The position numbers and the translations under genes were made by a program. Shown here piece by piece: positions 23,961-30,419 of a stretch of DNA of 42,008 bases. The DNA is from an uncultured Lachnospiraceae bacterium (GTDB taxonomy: Bacteria > Bacillota > Clostridia > Lachnospirales > Lachnospiraceae). Position 1 is the first letter of the stretch; every line of letters starts with the position of its first letter. Below the pieces are notes generated by a model, which was not told the DNA's origin, did not search any database, and saw nothing but the letters and a program-made list of their open reading frames with translations. The stretch lies in assembly GCA_910585075.1 (NCBI GenBank), contig CAJUED010000031.1, positions 3,862-45,869 on the forward strand, written 5' to 3'.

Positions 23961-25202
23961 ATGAAGGAAAACCAAAAGGAACTTGAACAATTGATCCGGG
24001 AAGTAATGGAGCAGATGGATGAAAGAAAGTATGGAAAAAAGATAGCTACACGTTACCATTCCAGTTTCCAGCTTCTTATATCCGTATCACATGATATAGG
24101 AGATGACAGACTTTCAGAAAAACTTATAAAAGCTTTTCTGGACGGGCCTGTCACATGCAGTGAAAAATGGATCCAAAAGGAACTCACCCACCGGAAACGC
24201 TGCATCAGGCTGCTCTTATCCCTTGAGCGGACAGGAGTCATTGACTGGAGACGGCAGGATGCTGGCAACATATCTGGGAAACTTATGAATCAGGGATTCC
24301 GGTTGGAACTGGAACACTTCGTCAGAGGTCTGGAACAGGAGGGGTTCAGCCCTAATACGATGTCCGGGTATAAACGGATCGTTACTTATTTTCTGCAGTT
24401 CTGTCAGAAAAATGGGTACGGAAAGTTATCCGATATCCGGACAAATGATGTGAGTGCATTTATCGTGTCGCTTTACAAAGACGGACGGTACCAGCCGTCT
24501 ACAATCGGAAGCGGCCTGTCAGGGCTGCGCAGGTTCCTTTCCGCCAATGGCCACACGGCACGGCTCCTCCTGGAGATACCCGCGCATCTGCCACGTGAAG
24601 TAAAGATCATAGAAATCTATAATAATAAAGAACTTGCGGCTCTCAGAACCACGCTCTCATCGGGGATGCTGACCAAAAGGGATACTGCTATCTGCAGGCT
24701 GCTTCTGGAAACAGGACTCCGGGCGATTGATGTCTGCGCTTTGAGGCTGAAGGATATTGACTGGGAAAAGGACTGCATCTCCATCATTCAGAATAAGACA
24801 AAAAAACCACTTATCCTTCCTTTGAGGGCTTCTTATGGAAATGATATCGCGGATTATATCCTGAATGAACGTCCTGGGAGCAGATCGGACCATGTCTTTT
24901 TGAAGACTTTTGCTCCGTTTGGGCGCCTGGGTACAGGGAGTGTTTATGAAATCTTGAAGAAGCTGGAGGAACTTGCCGGGATAAAAAAAGAAGGAAGGCC
25001 TGTGGGGAGCCGGATGACAAGGCATCACGCCGCGTCTTCCATGCTCCGGGCCGGCATCCCCATGTCAGATATTTCGGCGGCTCTCGGGCACAGGGACCCG
25101 AACGTTGTCTCCGGATACCTTTCAACGGATGCCATAAGTCTGGCAGCGTGTACGCTGCCGCTCCCTCCTGTCATGAAAGGGGGCGTTTCAGATGCACAGT
25201 GA
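23961..25202 (+). CDS. Tyrosine recombinase, first of three in the RIT-like element
   Basis: 413 aa. An N-terminal SAM-like DNA-binding domain (about 115-215: LEHFVRGLEQEGFSPNTMSG, TYFLQFCQKNGYG) is preceded by about 110 extra residues. The catalytic domain follows: Arg in LLETGLRAIDVCALRL, Lys in QNKTKKPLILPL, the box II stretch SRMTRHHAASSMLRAG, LGH in AALGHRDPNVV and the nucleophile Tyr in SGYLSTD. In box II the usual HxxR reads RxxR, a substitution worth noting. AGAAGGGGC precedes the ATG. The stop overlaps the next start by 11 bases, so the genes are translationally coupled. It corresponds to the first (RitA-position) protein of RIT elements. Confidence 0.92.
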   Translation: MKENQKELEQLIREVMEQMDERKYGKKIATRYHSSFQLLISVSHDIGDDRLSEKLIKAFLDGPVTCSEKWIQKELTHRKRCIRLLLSLERTGVIDWRRQDAGNISGKLMNQGFRLELEHFVRGLEQEGFSPNTMSGYKRIVTYFLQFCQKNGYGKLSDIRTNDVSAFIVSLYKDGRYQPSTIGSGLSGLRRFLSANGHTARLLLEIPAHLPREVKIIEIYNNKELAALRTTLSSGMLTKRDTAICRLLLETGLRAIDVCALRLKDIDWEKDCISIIQNKTKKPLILPLRASYGNDIADYILNERPGSRSDHVFLKTFAPFGRLGTGSVYEILKKLEELAGIKKEGRPVGSRMTRHHAASSMLRAGIPMSDISAALGHRDPNVVSGYLSTDAISLAACTLPLPPVMKGGVSDAQ

Positions 25203-26154
25203 GTCCCTGCCGGAACTGCTCGATCAGTTTGTTTCCTATAAAAAGGCGAATGGTTATCAATACCAGACTGGAGCTTATTATCTAAAGAAATATGCCGGGT
25301 ATGTCATGGAAACAGCCCCTGAAACCGCGGTACTGAACAAAACGAGCGTTGAGGGATTCCTTGAAAAGTTCAAAGATGCTCCGGGAAGCCTTTATAATGC
25401 AGCCGCAATCATGCGTGAGTTCAGCAGGTATCTTGCAGCCCGCGGCATCAGGGCGTATCTTATCCCGTCCGGAAGGCTGCGTCTTCCCACACCGGTCCAG
25501 CCGTATTTTTTTACGGAACAGGAAATCCTTGCGTTCTTCAGGGAATGCGACAGGATCATGGAAGATCCTCATTTAAAAGGAAGGCATCTGGTTCTCCCCG
25601 CAATCTTCCGGCTCATTTACTGCTGCGGACTCCGCTGCAAAGAGGCACGCACGCTTACCCGGGAAAACGTACATCTGGACGAAGGTTACCTTGATATCCT
25701 CCAGTCCAAGGGACCGAAAAGCCGAAGGATCTATATTTCGGAAGAACTTGCGGGATATCTGGCCGCTTACGACCGCCGGATATCCCGTCTGTTCCCGGAC
25801 CGTGTGACTTTCTTTCCGAACAAAGCGGACCAGCCTTACGGCTCAAGCTGGCTGCAACGGAACTTCCTGCGTTTCTGGCATGCCGCTTTTCCAGAGAAAA
25901 AGGGGTCTGGTATCAGCATACGCACATATGATTTTCGCCATCACTTTGTCTATGCCAACATGAACCGCTGGCTGCGGGAAGGGAAAGACGTGAACGCCAT
26001 GCTTCCTTACCTTATGCGGTATATGGGGCATTCCGATGTTAAGAATACCCTGTACTATTTCCATCTCGTGCCGGATATTTATGGCGGGATACTGGACAGG
26101 TCCGGGCATTCGGAAGGGCTAATACCGGAGGTGGATGATGACGGGGAGGGATGA
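25192..26154 (+). CDS. Tyrosine recombinase, second of three in the RIT-like element
   Basis: 320 aa. The N-terminal core-binding part (ELLDQFVSYKKANGYQYQTG...MREFSRYLAARGI) is followed by a catalytic domain with Arg in IYCCGLRCKEARTLT, Lys in QSKGPKSRRIYI, box II TYDFRHHFVYANMNRW, MGH in RYMGHSDVKNT and Tyr in LYYFHL. The HxxR histidine is replaced by Tyr (YDFR), while the Arg is kept. AAAGGGGGCG lies before the ATG, which overlaps the end of the first recombinase gene. The stop overlaps the third gene by 20 bases. The middle protein of RIT elements is the shortest of the trio, as here. Confidence 0.92.
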   Translation: MHSESLPELLDQFVSYKKANGYQYQTGAYYLKKYAGYVMETAPETAVLNKTSVEGFLEKFKDAPGSLYNAAAIMREFSRYLAARGIRAYLIPSGRLRLPTPVQPYFFTEQEILAFFRECDRIMEDPHLKGRHLVLPAIFRLIYCCGLRCKEARTLTRENVHLDEGYLDILQSKGPKSRRIYISEELAGYLAAYDRRISRLFPDRVTFFPNKADQPYGSSWLQRNFLRFWHAAFPEKKGSGISIRTYDFRHHFVYANMNRWLREGKDVNAMLPYLMRYMGHSDVKNTLYYFHLVPDIYGGILDRSGHSEGLIPEVDDDGEG

Positions 26155-27190
26155 TAAGGCCAGAATCAAAAAGTTTGACAGTGTTTTCTTCTGGGATACG
26201 GCCAGACGTTTTCTGGACTACGAGCTTCCGGAGATCAGGAAAAAGAGCCGGCATACCGTTGCGTCCTACCGCGCCTCGCTTAACATCTGCATTGGCTTTC
26301 TGGAGGAAGTAAAAGGGATCCGTCGTGAACACATCTGTTTTAATGACCTGGACAGGAAAAACCTGAAAGAATATCTTGTGTGGATGGCAGACATAAAAAT
26401 GTGGAGCCCGAAAACCTGTAACCTCCGTCTGACCGCGGTAAAGGCCCTGTTGCCTTATGCGTCGGAAGAATGCATGGATATCACCCCGGTCTTTGTCTCA
26501 AGTCAGACGGTACATGGTCTGAACATCCCCGGCAGTGAGATCAGGTATTTTGAAGACTGCCAGATGAAAGCGCTTCTTGATGCCCCTGGTAAGGAGAAAC
26601 GGTCCGAGCGCCGCAACAGGATGATGCTCATCCTTGGGTATGATGCCGCCATGCGGGTTGGGGAACTGACGGGACTGAAGGTCTGTGACCTGCATCTTGA
26701 CGCGGAGATACCCTATATCCGGATACTGGGAAAAGGCAGGAAGTACCGGAGTGTGCCAGTGATGAAAAAGACAGTGCAGCACCTGAGAGGATACCTGAGG
26801 GAGTTTCATGGGGATACCCCTGATCCGTCAGCGCCTCTCTTTTATGCAGTTACCCATGGTATGAGACATGGATTATCCGATGACTGTATCCAGAAAGTCC
26901 TGAAAACGTGTGCTGAAAAATGCCGGAATGAAGGAGTTCCAATGCCGGAAGATATCCATTTCCACATGCTGAGAAAGACTAGGGCAATGAGCCTGTACCA
27001 GGAGGGATGCCCTTTATCCTATATTCAGCAAATGCTGGGACATGAAAACATTTCGACCACCTCTGGGTTCTACGCTTTTGTAACCCTGGATACGTTATCG
27101 AAAGCCTTGGAGCGGACAAATCCAGAGGGAGGAGATACGGAAAAGAACTGGAAGGATAAAAAAATATCGGAAGCCTTATACCGTCTGTAA
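26135..27190 (+). CDS. Tyrosine recombinase, third of three in the RIT-like element
   Basis: 351 aa. Core-binding domain at about 17-115 (RRFLDYELPEIRKKSRHTVA, LNICIGFLEEVKGI) and a catalytic domain with a complete set of residues: Arg in DAAMRVGELTGL, Lys in LGKGRKYRSV, His-x-x-Arg in FHMLRKTRAM, His in QMLGHENISTT and Tyr in GFYAFV. It is the most canonical of the three and resembles XerC/D-type integrases. ATG 26135 (or 26138) follows CGGAGGTGG and overlaps the previous gene by 20 bases. The stop lies only four bases before the right inverted end, so the gene has no room for a terminator of its own. Confidence 0.93.
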   Translation: MMTGRDDKARIKKFDSVFFWDTARRFLDYELPEIRKKSRHTVASYRASLNICIGFLEEVKGIRREHICFNDLDRKNLKEYLVWMADIKMWSPKTCNLRLTAVKALLPYASEECMDITPVFVSSQTVHGLNIPGSEIRYFEDCQMKALLDAPGKEKRSERRNRMMLILGYDAAMRVGELTGLKVCDLHLDAEIPYIRILGKGRKYRSVPVMKKTVQHLRGYLREFHGDTPDPSAPLFYAVTHGMRHGLSDDCIQKVLKTCAEKCRNEGVPMPEDIHFHMLRKTRAMSLYQEGCPLSYIQQMLGHENISTTSGFYAFVTLDTLSKALERTNPEGGDTEKNWKDKKISEALYRL

Positions 27191-27194
27191 AAAA

Positions 27195-27274
27195 TATACC
27201 GACATTTTTTCAGGAAATGCTTGTAACTGCGGGCTTTCCCCAAAATGTCGGTATAGTTTTTTTGTCGGTATAAG
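27195..27274 (-). repeat. Right inverted end of the RIT-like element
   Basis: Reverse complement of the left end with a few substitutions. Like the left end it carries three TATACCGAC boxes (27195, 27248-27256 inverted, 27264-27272 inverted) and a subterminal palindrome (27195-27208 with 27242-27255). Confidence 0.9.
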
Positions 27275-27302
27275 TCGTGCTATGCCGATTTCGTGATAGC
27301 AC
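27275..27302. repeat. Extra palindrome at the right junction of the RIT-like element
   Basis: Between the right end and the resumption of the transposase frame lie about 26 bases absent from an intact IS256 gene. They include TCGTGCTAT (27274-27282) and ATAGCACGA (27295-27303), perfect inverted repeats across 12 bases. It may be coupling DNA carried from a former site. Confidence 0.6.
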
Positions 27303-27513
27303 GACAAATGCAATCGAGGGATTTAACCGCCAGCTTAGGAAGGTAACGAAATCCAAGACCGTGTTCCCAACAGACGACAGCCTGCTGAAAATGCTGTATC
27401 TGGCGATGATGGACATCACAAAGAAATGGACAGGACACCGGCAGGACTGGGGACAGATCCACTCCCAGCTGGAGATCTATTTTGAGGAACGTCTTTCTGG
27501 AAGAAATCTGTAA
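27277..27513 (+). pseudogene. IS256-family transposase, 3' part
   Basis: True transposase similarity starts about 27301 with TTNAIEGFNRQLRKVTKSKT and runs through VFPTDDSLLKMLYLA to the stop at 27511-27513. The Glu codon at 27316 is the third residue of the DDE triad, which completes the two Asp residues encoded before the insertion. The codons from 27277 to about 27300 come from the junction palindrome. Joined at the correct point with 22778-23822 this would make a full-length transposase of about 418 residues, normal for the family. Confidence 0.9.
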
Positions 27514-27538
27514 AAGGGTTTATTTTTGACAGGTCTGA

Positions 27539-27566
27539 TTGACATGCCTGAAAATCCCTGTATAAT
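27539..27566 (+). promoter_or_regulatory. Strong outward-facing promoter at the IS256 right end
   Basis: TTGACA (27539-27544) and TATAAT (27561-27566) are both perfect consensus, 16 bases apart. Nothing coding follows on this strand within 1.2 kb. A hairpin lies just after it. Confidence 0.65.
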
Positions 27567-27574
27567 ACAGACAA

Positions 27575-27604
27575 GGGCAGAACCAGGAAATCGGCTCTGC
27601 CCCT
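27575..27604 (+). terminator. Hairpin after the IS-end promoter / transposase terminator
   Basis: GGGCAGA (27575-27581) and TCTGCCC (27595-27601) form the stem, followed by CTTT. It would end the transposase mRNA and would also stop a transcript from the promoter at 27539 after only a few tens of bases. Confidence 0.65.
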
Positions 27605-27654
27605 TTGCAACTATTCACATATCTTATATCAGATTTCGAGTTTACACAAAACTT

Positions 27655-27768
27655 GAAACGCTCTCGTGGTCATCCCCCTTTATGCTCGTGGGATGAGTTC
27701 ACCTGACATCCCTGACCAACTGTAGGAACTGTATGGAATTGAGCTGTCAGCAAAAATGGTCAGCGCCT
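27655..27768 (+). pseudogene. Small 3' remnant of the outer IS256-like copy
   Basis: After the inner IS ends, 27733-27768 reads ELYGIELSAKMVSA, which matches the region after the first third of IS256-family transposases (usually LYGIELSAEMVSKITDK). Similarity stops at about 27768. The rest of the transposase has been lost. The piece between 27655 and 27732 has stops in all readings I tried. Nothing else is seen up to 27799. Confidence 0.55.
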
Positions 27769-27799
27769 TAGCAATTATCATTGTATCTACAAAAGTATT

Positions 27800-28695
27800 C
27801 TATTCCACAAAGTTTAAGTATGGATAAATTATATATGCAGAATAATTACGTTCATGACTTATAGTGCTGTTTTTAACAATTGTCAGCTCAGCTAAATCTT
27901 TAACACTAAAACTAAAAGATACAACATTTCCACTATTATTAATTTCATCTGTCCTGTAAACTAGTTCGTTTCCTTGATAAAAATCGATCCAAGCACTACC
28001 TTCTATATTTTTACTATGCTGTGACCAAACAATCTGACCTTCACATATTGAGTAGTTATTTGTTAAAGCATATGTACAAATATAATTAGTATCATTTAGA
28101 GTGAGAGCATAATGCGGTGTATATCTTGCTCCAATATAAGTTATACCGTTGGTATCGGTAGACACCTCAGAAGAAAATGGAGCCCGCCACCCCCATCTCC
28201 TTTTTTAGTATTTAAATCAAAAATACTTATTTTTTTACCAGAAGCTTGTTCCAAAGAGGTCTTTTGATTGTTGTCAATCTCATCATTGGAAATTAAATCT
28301 TCTTGGTTCTTATAGTTATCTCTTAAATCTTTTATTTCATTTTGCAGATTTTGAATCTCACTTTTTAATTCGCTATTTTCCTCGCCAATAGAAGAATACT
28401 GAGATAATTCATTTTCCAAAGAAGAAATTCTGGCTTGAAATTCATTATTTTGGTTTTCTAAAATTTCATATCGATTATTTAAATTATCATATACTTCTTG
28501 AGAATTATTTATTTGGGCGTTTAACTGAGTATTTTCAGATATTGCTTTCTCGTAATCTTCTTGCAATTTTTTATTCTCTATATTAATATTAAACATATTA
28601 AACATAGCAGCTATAATTACACAGAATCCACTTATAAGAGCAATTTTTTCATTAGATTTTCTATTTTCTTTTTCATTCTTATTATCATTAGTCAT
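27800..28695 (-). pseudogene. Membrane-anchored coiled-coil protein with NPCBM-like domain, frameshifted
   Basis: Two overlapping frames (28141-28695, 184 codons; 27800-28165, 121 codons) make one protein if one G is added to the run of five G (- strand) at 28190-28194: GDGG then WRAPFSSEVSTDTNGITYIG. The protein has a polar N-terminus, one TM helix (about 18-36, IALISGFCVIIAAMFNMF), a long coiled coil (about 40-145, heptads such as LQEDYEKAISENTQLNAQI) and a C-terminal beta domain whose layout (YIGARYTPHYALTL ... IDFYQGNELVYRTDEI ... LTIVKN) resembles the NPCBM carbohydrate-binding fold. AAGGAAAA lies before the ATG. The gene is AT-rich compared with flanks and divergent from 28858. The break may be a true mutation, a phase-variable tract or a sequence error. 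Confidence 0.7.
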
Positions 28696-28857
28696 TTATA
28701 ATTTTCCTTAGTTGTATATTCGTTCCATTATTAAATCATACAAAATTACTGATACATCCAAAACGAACTAAAGTGCATAATATATGAATTATAGTTCCTG
28801 ACAATATTTTCTATATTATGATAAAATTTTTTATATGATTTTATAGGACGAGATAAT

Positions 28858-30258
28858 ATGGATGATAATAAAAAATATAAAAAAAGAAATGAGCAAAAAA
28901 ATTATAAACCATGGTATGAAAAAGTAAGCATTTGGATCGGAATTGTTGCAGGAATATGTACAATCGCAGCGTTTATTCATACTTCCAATCAATCTTCAAA
29001 TATAGATGCAAAAATAAATTCTGTTAATTGTGAAATTACCACTGGGAATCAATTTACAATAGATAATAACAGTAAAAACGAAACTATTCAAATACAAGAA
29101 AATGATTCGAATATGAATGCATACATTAATGCATATATTAATGAAGTGATTTCATCAATATATAGTGATAATGAAATAGTACCAGACGAATATATAACAG
29201 AATCATTTGACATTGATAGTTTAGAAACGGCATCTTATGTAAAAATACGGGTTCGAAATAATAGTACGGGTTATCCAACATGGAATAATATAACCAGTAT
29301 AAATGATGGGGAACAAATAGAATTTCAAATTGAATATAAAAATACAAGCGAATATAAACAAAATAATGTTACAATCTCAAATTTGCTTCCTGAAAATGTA
29401 AAATATGTTGAAGGAACTTTAAAAAAGCATGATGTAACAAATCCTAGTGGCATTAATATAAATCCTGACGAATTATTTACGGAAAAAGGTGTTAATATTG
29501 GTAATTTTATGCCTGGTGCCAATACATATATAAATTTCATTGTAGAAGTTATTGATGCTGATTGGAGTAATGGGACAAAAACATTAATAAATGAGTTTAA
29601 ATATAAAATCGGAACAGAAAAATATATTATTTCAAAAAATTATGCATACGGCTCTCTTAGTGGATGGGGACCAGAACGCTCAACATACACAATGGCAAAA
29701 CCAGCGGATCATGCAGTGTTCAATTCAATTACTGATAATGCGGCAATAGGTGATGAGCGCGATTTTGTTCGTATTGCAGAAAAAAACTCTGGTACTGCTT
29801 TTAGTAGTGAAATAACAATTGAACCAAATAAACAATATATTGTTTTGATATATTTTCATAATAATGCTTCAGCCACCTATAATGATAAGGAACATAATTA
29901 CATAGGATTTGCTGAAAATACAAGAGTATATTCTATTTTTCCATCTTCATTGGAAAAAGAAGAAAAACAAGCAGTTTTTGGGTTTATTTCTTCTACAAAT
30001 ACAGAACCAAAAGTAGTGTGGGACTCAGCAATTATAACCGCCGGAGAAGCTGTAACATTACATTATATTCCTGATTCTGCAAAAATATATAATTCAAAAA
30101 AAGCTGATAAATCAATACTTCCAATAAGTTTGTTTTCAAGTGAAGGGACACTTATTGGTTCTAATGTGTTAAATGGTCTAATTCCGGGATGCGACGAATA
30201 TGCGGGTATGGTGATTTATACAATTCAAACTATGCCAATGGAAAATAAATACGAATAA
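28858..30258 (+). CDS. Single-pass membrane protein with DUF11-like and second extracytoplasmic module
   Basis: 466 aa. A short basic cytosolic N-terminus (KKYKKRNEQKNYKPWYEK) is followed by one TM helix (about 24-42, SIWIGIVAGICTIAAFIH). Residues about 125-235 look like a DUF11 domain (INDGEQIEFQIEYKNTSEYK, then NVTISNLLPENVKYVEGTL), a beta-sandwich common in surface proteins. Residues about 300-455 form a second module with FVRIAEKNSG, NKQYIVLIYFHNNA, GFAENTRVYSIFP, VWDSAI, LHYIPDSAKIYN and LIPGCDEYAGMV. I recall the same order in uncharacterised membrane proteins of Actinobacteria and Firmicutes. GGACGAGATAAT precedes the ATG. Codon use is strongly AT-rich, unlike neighbouring core genes, which suggests transfer. 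Function unknown; the divergent neighbour is probably its partner. Confidence 0.85.
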   Translation: MDDNKKYKKRNEQKNYKPWYEKVSIWIGIVAGICTIAAFIHTSNQSSNIDAKINSVNCEITTGNQFTIDNNSKNETIQIQENDSNMNAYINAYINEVISSIYSDNEIVPDEYITESFDIDSLETASYVKIRVRNNSTGYPTWNNITSINDGEQIEFQIEYKNTSEYKQNNVTISNLLPENVKYVEGTLKKHDVTNPSGININPDELFTEKGVNIGNFMPGANTYINFIVEVIDADWSNGTKTLINEFKYKIGTEKYIISKNYAYGSLSGWGPERSTYTMAKPADHAVFNSITDNAAIGDERDFVRIAEKNSGTAFSSEITIEPNKQYIVLIYFHNNASATYNDKEHNYIGFAENTRVYSIFPSSLEKEEKQAVFGFISSTNTEPKVVWDSAIITAGEAVTLHYIPDSAKIYNSKKADKSILPISLFSSEGTLIGSNVLNGLIPGCDEYAGMVIYTIQTMPMENKYE

Positions 30259-30270
30259 AGGATAGCCCTT

Positions 30271-30326
30271 TGCTCCCTTCCAAGCAGCAAGTGAATTTAT
30301 TTTCACCTGTTACCCGGAAGGGAGCA
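30271..30326 (+). terminator. Long hairpin after the AT-rich membrane-protein gene
   Basis: TGCTCCCTTCC (30271-30281) pairs perfectly with GGAAGGGAGCA (30316-30326). A second inner stem GTGAA/TTCAC lies in the loop. There is no T tract; it lies between two converging genes. Confidence 0.6.
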
Positions 30327-30380
30327 TATCAGTCATCCTGACAGTCCTGTGATTTTAGATTCCGGTTAAGGTGGATTTTA

Positions 30381-30419
30381 ATCAATAAGCTGACTCGCGA
30401 AGCGTGGCAGTGTTTGATG
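30381..30419 (+). repeat. Dispersed palindromic repeat, copy 2, inside the end of metG
   Basis: ATCAATAAGCTGACTCGC, GAA loop, GCGTGGCAGTGTTTGAT. On the - strand this sequence encodes the last 12 residues (SNTATLRESAY preceded by Thr) and stop of the methionyl-tRNA synthetase gene. Confidence 0.85.

Larger units (their letters stand above)
23823..27274 (+). mobile_element. RIT-like element: three tandem tyrosine recombinases between 80-bp inverted ends
   Basis: Three consecutive genes for different tyrosine recombinases with overlapping ends fill the element. It is bounded by inverted repeats of about 80 bp (23823-23902 and 27195-27274), and nothing else is carried. This is the layout described for recombinase-in-trio (RIT) elements. 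It splits an IS256 transposase gene exactly within ...IYTT/NAIEG..., so the boundaries are known from the interrupted reading frame as well as from the repeats. Recombinases of this type join and cut DNA through a covalent 3'-phosphotyrosine without target duplication. The trio mechanism itself is poorly known. Confidence 0.9.
22718..27654 (+). mobile_element. IS256-family insertion sequence (inner copy), interrupted by a RIT-like element
   Basis: The ends AAGTTTGTGTAAAC (22718-22731) and, inverted, GTTTACACAAAACTT (27640-27654) are near-identical terminal repeats. Removing the inserted 3.45-kb element leaves about 1.48 kb, a normal IS256-family size, with one DDE transposase. It is itself inserted in an older IS256-like copy. 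I could not identify an unambiguous 8-9 bp target duplication. Confidence 0.8.

Noticed and set aside
23961..27190. Tn554-type transposon with tnpA/tnpB/tnpC
   Set aside because: All three genes are full tyrosine recombinases of 413, 320 and 351 residues; Tn554 has one short non-recombinase TnpC and lacks long inverted ends.
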